Below, piece after piece: positions 18,918 through 28,061 of a stretch of DNA of 64,000 nucleotides. The DNA is from Candidatus Poribacteria bacterium (lineage in GTDB: Bacteria; Poribacteria; WGA-4E; WGA-3G). The stretch lies in assembly GCA_022394755.1 (NCBI GenBank), contig JAGFCA010000036.1, forward strand, positions 1-64,000, given 5' to 3'. The notes below the pieces were generated by a model. That model was not told where the DNA came from, searched no databases, and saw only the letters and a program-made list of their open reading frames with translations. The number at the start of each line of letters is the position of its first letter. The first letter of the stretch is position 1. The position numbers were made by a program, and so were the translations under genes.

Positions 18918-20396
18918 ATGGATCCACTTAAGGAATATCTCAAACTTGAAACACGCCGACAGTTCTTCGGTAAATGTGCTATGGGACTCGGCGGTGCAGC
19001 CCTCGCCTCAATGCTGCCAAACACGATTGTAAATGCACTTGAGCAGCAAGCCGGAACTTCAACAGGTGGGTTGCCGAATCTACCACACTTTGCTCCAAAA
19101 GCAAAACGTGCAATCTACCTATTCATGTCTGGGGCACCATCACAGATGGATATGTTCGACTACAAACCCGCGATGGGGGAGTGGTTTGACAAAGAACTAC
19201 CCGAGACCGTTAGGATGGGACAACGTTTGACCACTATGACATCCGGACAATCACGATTCCCAATTGCACCCTCTATCTTTGAATTTAAAAAGCATGATAA
19301 CGGTGGTGATGGGGCATGGATAAGTGAATTACTCCCTCATACTGCATCTATGGTAAAGGATATAGCCATCGTCAGGTCAGTCCATACGGAGGCGATTAAC
19401 CACGATCCTGCTATCACATTCGTATGTACAGGAGATGAAACCCCCGGCAAACCGAGTCTCGGTGCATGGCTTAGCTACGGTTTAGGAACTGAAAACCGAA
19501 ACCTACCTTCATTCATCGTTATGAATGCAACCTGGACAGGTAGAAAGTCTGCACAAGCACTCTATAACCGTCTATGGGGTTCCGGATTTCTACCGTCTGA
19601 ACACCAAGGTGTTCTTCTTCGTAGCCAAGGTGATCCGGTATTATTCCTTTCCAATCCAAACGGCATGAGTGATAAGGCACGCAAACGTATGTTGGATTCC
19701 CTTGTTAAACTCAACCAAGAACTCTATGACGAAGTTGGTGATCCAGAAACACATGCACGCATCTCACAATATGAGATGGCCTATCGTATGCAATCCTCTG
19801 TACCTGAACTTGCTGATCTAAATCAAGAACCAGAGAATATTAAAGAGATGTACGGACCGGATGTTAATACACCCGGAACCTTCGCAAACTGTTGCCTCCT
19901 TGCACGACGAATGATGGAACGCGATGTACGACTTGTACAGATATTCCATCGTGGATGGGATCAACACGGAAATCTCCCCAACGACATTCGTAACCAGTGC
20001 CGTGATATAGACCAACCAGCTACAGCACTTGTCCAAGATCTAAAACAACGTGGCATGCTTGACGATACTCTTGTTGTCTGGGGTGGGGAGTTCGGACGAA
20101 CCGTATACTGTCAAGGTGCTCTTAGAAAAGATAATTATGGACGGGATCATCATCCTAAATGCTTTACGATGTGGATGGCAGGTGCTGGGATTAAAGGAGG
20201 TGTCGTGCATGGTGAAACGGATGATTTCAGTTACAACATCGTCAAAGACCCCGTTTCTGTCCGAGACCTAAACGCGACAATTCTAAATCAACTCGGTATT
20301 GATCATGAAAGACTGACATTTAAGTTCCAAGGTCTTGACCATCGCTTAACTGGTGTAGAGGAAAAAGCAAGGATCGTCAACGAGATTTTAGCATAA
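18918..20396 (+). CDS. DUF1501 family protein with Tat signal, copy 2
   Basis: A 492-residue tandem duplicate of the preceding gene, same length and mostly identical at the protein level (for example [34 protein letters not shown], identical last residues). GAAAGGAG precedes ATG 18918. DNA identity is lower than protein identity, with many synonymous changes, so the duplication is not very recent and purifying selection has held both copies. Both would be exported by Tat. Two paralogues could form a heterodimer or serve related substrates. Confidence 0.9.
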   Translation: MDPLKEYLKLETRRQFFGKCAMGLGGAALASMLPNTIVNALEQQAGTSTGGLPNLPHFAPKAKRAIYLFMSGAPSQMDMFDYKPAMGEWFDKELPETVRMGQRLTTMTSGQSRFPIAPSIFEFKKHDNGGDGAWISELLPHTASMVKDIAIVRSVHTEAINHDPAITFVCTGDETPGKPSLGAWLSYGLGTENRNLPSFIVMNATWTGRKSAQALYNRLWGSGFLPSEHQGVLLRSQGDPVLFLSNPNGMSDKARKRMLDSLVKLNQELYDEVGDPETHARISQYEMAYRMQSSVPELADLNQEPENIKEMYGPDVNTPGTFANCCLLARRMMERDVRLVQIFHRGWDQHGNLPNDIRNQCRDIDQPATALVQDLKQRGMLDDTLVVWGGEFGRTVYCQGALRKDNYGRDHHPKCFTMWMAGAGIKGGVVHGETDDFSYNIVKDPVSVRDLNATILNQLGIDHERLTFKFQGLDHRLTGVEEKARIVNEILA

Positions 20397-20518
20397 CCTA
20401 AATATTTCTGATGGACGCGTTCTGGAAATATATATTTTCAATAGAAAACTACTGCATATTCATCTCTGTCTATATACAAAGCTTTGATATTAACAGTTTC
20501 AAGACATAAGGTGCATAA

Positions 20519-21679
20519 ATGCAAGTTTACCATGGTACCGAACAGACACTTAATGCACATACATTCCTCTCAATTTTGCAAGCGGATTATGAAAGCATAT
20601 TCCTGACAAGTTGTATAATTGAAGGTGTATTCATATATTCAGCTCAATTCCCAGAAGAAGTTGATGAACAGCTCATAGTTGACAAGGAAATCGTCTGCAT
20701 CCGTTGTGAGTTTAAAGACACATTCAAATTCGAGAAGACCATTTTTCAAAAAGACGTCTTTTTTGGAAATTCTGTTTTCAATGATGCTGTTCACTTTGGT
20801 GGAACTGTTTTTCAAAATACCTGTGATTTTGGAGAATCAGTATTTGAGGGTCCAGTATTTTTCCGCGGAGCAGTATTTAACGGAATGGCACGCTTTTCCG
20901 ATACCCGTTTTCAGCAGTTGATAGATTTTAATGATGTGTTATTTTCGGAAAATGCAATCTTCAGAAGTGCAATCTTCAAGGAGGCATCACATTTCAACCA
21001 AGGGGTTTTTGGTAAGAAATTAGATTTCGTACAATCACGATTCTCAGATGCTGCTGTCTTCAATGAGGCTGCGTTTCGTGGTGAGACTGATTTCACAGCT
21101 GCACGGTTCGCTGTTGCAGCATCTTATCGAAACGTGATTTTTAATGAAAATACGATATGGCAGTGGTTACGGAACAAGCTTTCTGATAAGCCAGAACAAC
21201 CCACAGAATTCTATTTAGATAGTGAAGACATTAACGGGGTTTTGAACCCTTTTTTCAAACGTTACGTCTCGGATCAACAATTCATACGTGCTTTCAAAGA
21301 AAAGCATCCGTTATGGGCATTAGTTTGGAGATGGAGTTCAGATTATGGTCGTAGTCTCGGTCTTTGGGCACTTTGGTCACTATTAATTGCTCTTTCTTTC
21401 TCTTTTGTATATATGCCTGCACCGACGTGGTTTCCAGCTTGGTTACAGGAAGCTATGCCACAATTCCATCAAGTAACCGTTACCGATGCAAACGGGGACC
21501 TATCATTTTGGAAATCTTTTTACTTTAGTATCGTAACCTTTACGACATTAGGGTTCGGAGACGTAGTCGCAGCAAATACCTCTGCACGTATTCTCGTTAC
21601 CCTGGAAGTAATTTTTGGATATGTTATGTTGGGTGGACTAATCAGTATATTTGCTAATAAACTTGCCAGTAGAAGTTAA
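20519..21679 (+). CDS. Pentapeptide-repeat protein fused to a two-TM potassium channel, copy 1
   Basis: A 386-residue protein. Residues about 60-215 are pentapeptide repeats with Phe at the centre (VFFGNSVFNDAVHFGGTVFQ, then FRGAVFNGMARFSDTRF). A linker (PTEFYLDSEDINGVLNPFFKRYVSDQQFIRAF) leads to a two-transmembrane ion-channel module: TM1 about 283-303 (LGLWALWSLLIALSFSF), a pore helix with the K+ filter TTLGFGDV, and TM2 (VTLEVIFGYVMLGGLISIFA). GFG in place of GYG is common in K+ channels. The repeats probably form a cytoplasmic right-handed beta-helix that senses or docks something. The paralogue lies 1.3 kb downstream. It is likely a non-voltage-gated K+ channel. Confidence 0.88.
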   Translation: MQVYHGTEQTLNAHTFLSILQADYESIFLTSCIIEGVFIYSAQFPEEVDEQLIVDKEIVCIRCEFKDTFKFEKTIFQKDVFFGNSVFNDAVHFGGTVFQNTCDFGESVFEGPVFFRGAVFNGMARFSDTRFQQLIDFNDVLFSENAIFRSAIFKEASHFNQGVFGKKLDFVQSRFSDAAVFNEAAFRGETDFTAARFAVAASYRNVIFNENTIWQWLRNKLSDKPEQPTEFYLDSEDINGVLNPFFKRYVSDQQFIRAFKEKHPLWALVWRWSSDYGRSLGLWALWSLLIALSFSFVYMPAPTWFPAWLQEAMPQFHQVTVTDANGDLSFWKSFYFSIVTFTTLGFGDVVAANTSARILVTLEVIFGYVMLGGLISIFANKLASRS

Positions 21680-21775
21680 TATTGGGGCTGTATTACCTCA
21701 ATAGATAATCAGCAGTATATACAAGATTTTACTTTCATTAATAAAACTATTTCTAAATCCTATTGTTCAAGAATT

Positions 21776-22936
21776 ATGAAAAAACTAAGAGCAGTTGTTG
21801 TTGGTGCAGGGTGGTCAGCTGAAGGACATACAAAAGCGTTTCAACATTATGGGGTTGAAGTACTTGCGGTTTGTGCGCGAAAACCTGAGATTGTTAAGAA
21901 AGTTGCCGATGGTTTAGGAGTTCCTGATGCGTCCGTTGATTGGCGAAAAAGTTTGTTAGAGCATAAGCCTGATATTGTTGCGGTGACAACACCCGCTATT
22001 CTACGGACACAGGTAATAGAATTAGCAGTTGAACTCGGTTGCCACATTATCTGTGAAAAACCGTTAGCACTTGATGCTGAAACCGCTGAACATATTTACA
22101 ATCTCATAAAAGATACCGACCTAAAACATGCATTCGCAGCAACACATCTATACGATCCAAGTGTTGCATTCATTCGCGATCTGATTACTAAGCAGAATGT
22201 AATTGGTGAATTGACTGCCGTTGATATTGGATACACAAGACGTATACCAGGTTCGCCGTCATCATCGGATATGGTAAAACCGTGGAATTGGATGAGTTCA
22301 CTCGCTCACGGTGGTGGTGCATTGAACAACGGATTGACTCATCGACTCGGTATGCTTGAACGCATGACAGGTATGATAGCAACATCTGCTGTTGGTGAAG
22401 CGAAGATATATCCGCATAAGGCACCCGTTGTTCCTGAAATACGAGACTTTCGTGTATGGAGAAGTAAGATGATTACACGAGAAGAAGCACAAAATTATGA
22501 GTGGCAACAGTGTGATGCAGAGTGGGATTATTCTGCTTTTTTTAAGCTCAATAAGCGAGATTCTGAAAATGGTAATTCCATTCTTGCAACAATGCGAACA
22601 CATCCGGGTATCCCATCTCACAAACCAACAGGTGGATGGTTTTTCTACGGAAGAGAAGGGACAATTGTTGGTCGTGGTGGACATATTCTATCACCTATTA
22701 CAAAACATATTGGTGAGGAAACTGAGGTATTATCAGTTCCCCAGAACTTTACAAATGATTTACCGCAAATAGGAGAAGAAATACAGAATAAGTGGACTGC
22801 TCTCGTTCGTGATTTCCTTGCAGATATTAAGGGACAACCCCATGAACCGTACTTGACACTTCATGATGGATATCGTTACCAAATCGCTATTGACGCAATA
22901 CGCGGAAGCAAAGGATGGGCAGAAATGTGTGATTAA
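21776..22936 (+). CDS. Gfo/Idh/MocA family oxidoreductase
   Basis: A 386-residue protein. The Rossmann dinucleotide site VVVGAGWSAEGHTKAF is at the N-terminus and the family motif CEKPLALDAETAEH near residues 97-110 carries the conserved Lys. The C-terminal half (ATHLYDPSVAFIRDLI, GELTAVDIGYTRRI, AHGGGALNNGLTHRLGML) contains the His expected near the sugar site. It is a probable NAD(P)-dependent sugar or polyol dehydrogenase, not closely like the one at 6.1 kb. It sits between two channel paralogues. No strong ribosome binding site precedes ATG 21776. Confidence 0.87.
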   Translation: MKKLRAVVVGAGWSAEGHTKAFQHYGVEVLAVCARKPEIVKKVADGLGVPDASVDWRKSLLEHKPDIVAVTTPAILRTQVIELAVELGCHIICEKPLALDAETAEHIYNLIKDTDLKHAFAATHLYDPSVAFIRDLITKQNVIGELTAVDIGYTRRIPGSPSSSDMVKPWNWMSSLAHGGGALNNGLTHRLGMLERMTGMIATSAVGEAKIYPHKAPVVPEIRDFRVWRSKMITREEAQNYEWQQCDAEWDYSAFFKLNKRDSENGNSILATMRTHPGIPSHKPTGGWFFYGREGTIVGRGGHILSPITKHIGEETEVLSVPQNFTNDLPQIGEEIQNKWTALVRDFLADIKGQPHEPYLTLHDGYRYQIAIDAIRGSKGWAEMCD

Positions 22937-22965
22937 TATAAACGAACGCGTTTCATAGGAGATTG

Positions 22966-24129
22966 ATGTATATGTTTGAAAAATATGATGAGACGATTGA
23001 GGCGCGTGAATTACTTGATGCATTAGAAGGTGATACATCAGAAATTCTATTGAATAATTGTACAATTGAAGGGGTAGTAGACCTTCATTCAACACAACTG
23101 GAACGTGACGAAAATGATATAATCTGTATCAATAAAACACTCACCTTTAATGGATGCATATTCAAAAACGTAGTGAATTTCAGAACAGTAGTTTTTGAAA
23201 AAGAGATCTCCTTCAGACGTTCTATATTTAAATCTGATATAGACTTAGACGAAGCAACAATACATCTTCAATGTGGTTTTCGCGAAGCAACCTTCCATGG
23301 ACGTGCTAATTTTCATAGTGCTATTTTCTACAAAAGTGCCAGTTTTTGGCGTGCACATTTTGGTAATGTTTGCGACTTACATCAAGCGAAATTTCAGGAT
23401 AATGTAGTATTTCACGAAGCGCAATTTCTGAAGGAAGCAAACTTTACCAATGTACTGTTCAAACAGACCCTTGACTGTACAGGAACACAATTTGCTGAAG
23501 GAATCGTTTTCAATCGTGCGGTATTTTATGGGAGAACACTTTTCACAGGGGCAAAATTTGCTGATGTTGCCTCGTTTAGAGATGTTCAATACACCCCAAA
23601 CACAATTCGGCAATCACTCATAAATAGATTCAACAAGAATTCTAATCCACCTACGGAGTTCTACTTAGATAGTCAGCATGTTGACGAAGTTGCAAATCCG
23701 TTCTTTAAGAGGTATGTTGCTGACCAACAGTTTATTCGTGCATTCAATAAAGCGAACCCTTTATTGGCAGGTTTATGGCGTTGGAGTTCAGACTATGGTC
23801 GCAACCTTGGACTTTGGGCATTTTGGTCAATCTTCATAGCGTTGCTATTCGCAATTGCATACCTGCCATATCCATCTTGGATTCCGGAATGGATGCAGGA
23901 ATGGTCACCACAATTCCATCAAGCGACTGGTAAGTATAGTGGAGAACCATTATCATTCTGGAATTCCTTCTATTTTAGCATTGTCACCTTCACCACACTC
24001 GGTTTTGGAGATGTTGTAGCAGATAATGCAACCGCCCGTTTTCTCGTAACCCTGGAAGTGATCTTTGGATATATGATGCTGGGAGGATTAATTAGCATTT
24101 TCGCAAACAAGCTGGCAAGTAGAAGTTAA
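22966..24129 (+). CDS. Pentapeptide-repeat protein fused to a two-TM potassium channel, copy 2
   Basis: About 387 residues. AGGAG (22957-22961) serves ATG 22966 or ATG 22972, which differ by two residues. The architecture is that of copy 1: Phe-centred pentapeptide repeats (residues about 55-215; FKNVVNFRTVVFEKEISFRR), the conserved linker PTEFYLDSQHVDEVANPFFK, TM1 LGLWAFWSIFIALLFAI, filter TTLGFGDV, and TM2 ending LISIFANKLASRS exactly as copy 1 ends. The channel half is much better conserved between the two copies than the repeat half. This suggests a constant pore with a diverged sensor. K+ selectivity is inferred from the filter. Confidence 0.87.
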   Translation: MYMFEKYDETIEARELLDALEGDTSEILLNNCTIEGVVDLHSTQLERDENDIICINKTLTFNGCIFKNVVNFRTVVFEKEISFRRSIFKSDIDLDEATIHLQCGFREATFHGRANFHSAIFYKSASFWRAHFGNVCDLHQAKFQDNVVFHEAQFLKEANFTNVLFKQTLDCTGTQFAEGIVFNRAVFYGRTLFTGAKFADVASFRDVQYTPNTIRQSLINRFNKNSNPPTEFYLDSQHVDEVANPFFKRYVADQQFIRAFNKANPLLAGLWRWSSDYGRNLGLWAFWSIFIALLFAIAYLPYPSWIPEWMQEWSPQFHQATGKYSGEPLSFWNSFYFSIVTFTTLGFGDVVADNATARFLVTLEVIFGYMMLGGLISIFANKLASRS

Positions 24130-24860
24130 TGTGAAAGATATTTAAAAAATCAAAATAACAAACTGTAATATGTAGGATCTTATATATATTTTGAAATATT
24201 TTTACAGTAAGTGGATTACTTTCTTGTAGATTCTAACTCTGATTTTAAGATTAACTGTTTAGTCCATCCTTCAAAACCATCCGTTCCTTCCCAACCAGTT
24301 TACGCTTAATGAAAGTGATAAAGAGACCCTAAGTAAATGAAGACCTATTCAAGGGTATATATCACTTGGAAGATTCCTCCTGCTTAATAAATATAATTGA
24401 CTTGAATTCTCAAATGTAATATACTTTAATAAACAAAATGTTAATTTTTTATATGTGTTTGTATTAAATTTGAATTCTCTTATTATTTCATATACTAGAG
24501 TATTTCATATTTTATTTTTTTTTGGCTGTTAATCAATACACATTCTGTTCTAATTGAATAACCTAAGTTACCACCTATTTACTTGCATTACATTCAGCTG
24601 AAATGCCAGATGTTGATATAGTCTTTTACTAACACATTACCTCTCTGGGATAAGTAAGTGTCTGAAAAACTGTCAGGAAATGATCAGAATCCGTTAGTAG
24701 CAACTTATGTAAAAAAACGAACAGTAAATAATAGTGTATAAATTGTGAGGCACATTCTTAAAATTATGACAGATGGTGATAATACAAAATCATAATAAGT
24801 AAATAACATTAATATACTAATTTGTAGGAAACTGACTTGTGATAATTAAGGCAGGAATAT
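24130..24860. other. Long AT-rich intergenic region
   Basis: About 730 very AT-rich bases (for example a T-run near 24512-24522) without a gene, tRNA or clear repeat. It separates the channel genes from a cassette of noticeably AT-rich genes and may mark the edge of an acquired segment. No att-like direct repeat was recognised. Confidence 0.45.
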
Positions 24861-25787
24861 ATGGGATATGTCTATATTCTAACGAATAAATCATACAAAT
24901 ACGGTTGGTTAAGTCGAAGACTGTTAAAAATTGGAATGACACAAAAATTACCGAGAGAACGAGCAAGAGAATTAAGTGTTACAGGAATACCAACACCTTT
25001 TGAAGTATCATATTATATAGAATCTGAAAGATATCAAGAAATTGAGAAAGAAATACATAGAAGATTAAGTATTTATAGATCAGAAAAGAATAGAGAATTT
25101 TTTAAATACTCTATAAGGAAAGCAAAAAAACTACTTGATAAGCTTAAATATGAATATTTACAACCGAGTATTCCTAAGGCTGATGATAATGGAAGAGCTA
25201 ACATAAGAGATACTAACCTCTCTTTAGAACCACTTAAAGTCATCGGTGTGGAAAATTATACCACCAAATTTGGTATTAATGGAGAACCTTATTATAGTGC
25301 TGAAAACGGTTTTTATGAAGCAGTAAATGCTCGTGGTATGCCTTCAGCGATACGTCCCCATATTTCAATAATCATTGATAATGAAGAGCTTGAACTACGC
25401 TCATCTCAGGAACATCTTGAAAGCGAAATTGATAAAACTAATTCTGAGCTAACTCAATTAGGATTAGACAAAAGTAATGCAGAAGAAATGATTGGAAATA
25501 TAGAAAAAGAAATGTCAGTTACCCAGCAAACACTAGATGAGTTAAAAGCAATAAATGACTTAGAAACAAGAATTAGTGAAAAAATAGAGAATTGTAATAA
25601 TCAAGAAATTGAATTTGCTGAATTAGAATCCGATTTAAAAAAGTATCCTATCGATGATGACACTGTAAAACATCGCCAATTATCACTATATCCTGTATTT
25701 GGGTTTTTCTGTTTAATCTTATCTTTAGCTCTTTATTTTTTTATATTTCTGCTCTTGATAAAGGTTTTTTTAGCAGTATTAATTTAG
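24861..25787 (+). CDS. Membrane-anchored GIY-YIG-type (T5orf172) nuclease with coiled coil
   Basis: A 308-residue protein. Residues 2-70 are a T5orf172/Mug113-type GIY-YIG domain: GYVYIL (2-7), KIGMT (23-27), R-x-R-A-R-E-L (32-38), TGIPTPFEV (41-49) and EIEKEIHRRL (60-69), followed by REFF. These carry the usual Tyr, Gly, Arg and Glu positions of this nuclease family. A middle region of unknown fold (about 110-165) leads to a long coiled coil (about 170-250). A strongly hydrophobic C-terminus (about 272-308) gives one or two membrane spans, so the nuclease domain faces the cytoplasm at the membrane. GGCAGGA lies before the ATG. It is the first gene of a four-gene cassette. A cytoplasmic-membrane nuclease suggests defence against incoming DNA, by inference. 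Confidence 0.8.
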   Translation: MGYVYILTNKSYKYGWLSRRLLKIGMTQKLPRERARELSVTGIPTPFEVSYYIESERYQEIEKEIHRRLSIYRSEKNREFFKYSIRKAKKLLDKLKYEYLQPSIPKADDNGRANIRDTNLSLEPLKVIGVENYTTKFGINGEPYYSAENGFYEAVNARGMPSAIRPHISIIIDNEELELRSSQEHLESEIDKTNSELTQLGLDKSNAEEMIGNIEKEMSVTQQTLDELKAINDLETRISEKIENCNNQEIEFAELESDLKKYPIDDDTVKHRQLSLYPVFGFFCLILSLALYFFIFLLLIKVFLAVLI

Positions 25788-25798
25788 AAAATACAGAC

Positions 25799-26728
25799 AT
25801 GACATCTTATGCTAGTTTAAACGAACTGTTTGATTCAACTGCCTTTATGAGAGCAATTAATAAAGGCAATATATGGCTCCTTCTATTTCCTGTTTTCCCA
25901 CTTGGACTTGCATTGGTAATTCATCCTATTTGGAATTCTGTTGTCAAACATTGGGAAGTAAAAAATAAATTTGCTGCATCTCTTTCTGCGTTTGGTATTG
26001 TAATATTCTTAATTCTTACATTAGTTTTTGATAGTATACTTGCTCTTCAGATTTCTAAAAAAATACATGAGTCTAAGATAATTATGGGACTTGATACTGT
26101 GAAGTGGACAATTAATCCTATTGATCCACTTACTTGGGATTTGAATATTGTTCTTGTTTTATTTTGTGGCTTTTTTGTTTCAGTATTACTCAGTATTCTC
26201 TTTCATTTTACTCTTGAGATGTGGAAAGAGACTAGAACACAGAATGTAGATGATAGAAATACAATTGTCAGAGAACGAGATAGATTAGAAGCAGAAATAA
26301 GAAACGCAAAGGATGATATAGAGAGACTTTCGAATCAACTGAATAAGGCACAAGAGAATATTGTTGATCTACCTGATTTGGTATTAATTACAGCTCAAAT
26401 AGCTAGCTTAAAAAATGAAGCAATAAATTTTGAAAATCAGGTTGAAGTTGAAAAAAAGAAAATTGCAACTATTCAAACAGATATAATTGAAAAAGATCAG
26501 CAAATTAAAGACTTAAAAGAACGTAAAAACAAAAGGCTTATAGATCTAGTGAAATTAAGAGCACAGATTGATGAATTCTTAGTTGGATGGAATAAGTTTC
26601 TCGCAGCAGAGGGGAATTCAACTGAGGGGAACTCAGCTGAGAACTCGATCGATAAAGCACGAGAGAATGCATATGAAATATTCGATAGACATTTTCAACA
26701 AGGGGGACTGAGATGGGAAAACAAATAA
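25799..26728 (+). CDS. Multi-TM protein with long C-terminal coiled coil, unknown function
   Basis: A 309-residue protein beginning 11 bases after the nuclease gene. Three hydrophobic spans are visible (about residues 24-45, 61-85 and 115-140: LLLFPVFPLGLALVI, ASLSAFGIVIFLILTLVF, LNIVLVLFCGFFVSVLLSIL). A coiled coil of about 110 residues follows (RERDRLEAEIRNAKDDIE, then VEVEKKKIATIQTDIIEKD) and a short acidic tail. The organisation mirrors the upstream nuclease, with coil and membrane segments in the opposite order, so the two coils may pair at the membrane (inference). No enzyme motif was found. Codon use is strongly AT-biased like its neighbours. Confidence 0.75.
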   Translation: MTSYASLNELFDSTAFMRAINKGNIWLLLFPVFPLGLALVIHPIWNSVVKHWEVKNKFAASLSAFGIVIFLILTLVFDSILALQISKKIHESKIIMGLDTVKWTINPIDPLTWDLNIVLVLFCGFFVSVLLSILFHFTLEMWKETRTQNVDDRNTIVRERDRLEAEIRNAKDDIERLSNQLNKAQENIVDLPDLVLITAQIASLKNEAINFENQVEVEKKKIATIQTDIIEKDQQIKDLKERKNKRLIDLVKLRAQIDEFLVGWNKFLAAEGNSTEGNSAENSIDKARENAYEIFDRHFQQGGLRWENK

Positions 26729-27641
26729 TTATATTCCTGCTATCTTTTTCTATATTAATTGCCTGCAACTCAGATACAGAGAAAAAAAAGGAAAACCCAC
26801 AACACAACCAGTAAATTTAATTGTTGTCCTTGATGTTTCTGATCGTCTATTGAAAGATAAATTACCTGGGCAAGAAAGACCAATTGAAAAAGACAAGAAA
26901 ATTGTAAAAGGTATCATAGATCATTATGAAGGTTTCGCCCGTAAAACTTTTTATATTGGAAACCTTAATAGATTAACATTTGTTGTTCCTAAACAACCTG
27001 GTATCCAGAAACTCATACCCCAAGAAACAATAGAAGGGTTAAAATTCTGGCCAACAAATGAAGATCGTGCCAAAGGAGCACCAAGATTCAGAGAAATGAA
27101 GGAAAGTTTAAGTAAATCAGTTGAATCATTGTATAAGTTTGTTGATGATCGTCAGGAGTTTACAGGATCTGATATTTGGGGTTGGTTCAAAGTAAGTGCT
27201 GAAGAATATTTACAACCTAATTATACTAACTATATTATCTGTATTTCAGATGGTTACCTCTATTTAAATCGAATGTATATTCCCTCTCTGCCAAGAAAAG
27301 GGAACAAAACTGCAGTGATACTTCATTCAGTTGTAGAAGAATTCAGTAATGATCCTGATTGGAAAACCGAATTTATCAATGGTGAGTACGGTTTACTGTC
27401 AATTGAGAAAGATTTTAGTGATTATGATGTTAAATTTCTAATGGTTGAAGTAGGACTTCCAACATTACGGGTAAAAGACTTACCAATTCTACGAGCCTAT
27501 TGGGAACCGTGGTTAACAGAAATGGGTATTTCAAAAATGGATTTCATTCATACCCAGGATGATCCTCAAATCGTCATTGAGAGTATAAATGAGTTTCTTT
27601 CACCTATCAAACCATTAGAATCAGGAAATAAAGAAAAATGA
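26713..27641 (+). CDS. Lipoprotein with VWA-like start; needs a -1 frameshift
   Basis: ATG 26713 (GGGGG upstream, 16-base overlap with the previous gene) encodes a lipoprotein leader, MGKQIIIFLLSFSILIAC with lipobox LIAC, then NSDTEKKK. That frame stops at TAA 26812-26814. A second frame is protein-like from about 26793 (KPTTQPVNLIVVLDVSDRLL) to 27641, with no good start of its own. The switch falls at an A8G run (26782-26790) and is -1, giving EKKKGKPTTQPVNLIVV. AAAAAAG in this phase is the classic bacterial slippery heptamer. The product is about 309 residues. VVLDVSDR and YIICISDGYLYLN resemble VWA beta-strands, though DxSDR is not a full MIDAS. It is an envelope protein of the cassette. 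The break may be programmed slippage, mutation or a homopolymer error. Confidence 0.7.
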
Positions 27642-27958
27642 AGAGAATATGGATACCTCAAGCCATTATCATTCCTCTACTGTTGTTAGCACTTAATCCC
27701 GATAACCCCTATGGCTATTATGTTTTTTTGAGATGGGTATGTTGTGCTGTTTTCATATTCTTGGCAATTCATGCCCTATCAAATGGGAAAATTGGATGGG
27801 TTTGGATGTTGGGTGTAACAGGATTAATTTACAATCCTATCATTATTGTTCCTGGTACCCGTGAAATGTGGACGATTCTCAACTTGATTACGATTATCTT
27901 AGCTATCATTTCAATCTTCATACTAAAATCAGATGAGAGCAATGATCACAATCCTTGA
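27638..27958 (+). CDS. Small four-helix membrane protein, DUF6804-like
   Basis: A 106-residue protein overlapping the lipoprotein gene by four bases (ATGA), hence translationally coupled. It is almost wholly hydrophobic with about four spans: IIIPLLLLALNP, YYVFLRWVCCAVFIFLAI, IGWVWMLGVTGLIYNPIII and ILNLITIILAIISIFIL. The pattern PYGYYVFLRWVCC followed by a W-W-G-IYNPI loop and REMW resembles DUF6804 small membrane proteins, recalled from memory and unverified. Function unknown; it is the last gene of the cassette. Confidence 0.7.
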   Translation: MKRIWIPQAIIIPLLLLALNPDNPYGYYVFLRWVCCAVFIFLAIHALSNGKIGWVWMLGVTGLIYNPIIIVPGTREMWTILNLITIILAIISIFILKSDESNDHNP

Positions 27959-28061
27959 AAGTATTAAGATGATTATTTAACAACTGAATTAGGACAAACC
28001 TAAACAGTATACTTCATTTCTATCCATGTAGACATATACTACTATAATTTCAAAACATGTG

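Noticed and set aside
26850..27641. Independent gene starting at TTG 26850
   Set aside because: The frame is already protein-like upstream (QPVNLIVVLDVSDR), which fits a continuation of the lipoprotein leader better than a new start without a ribosome binding site.
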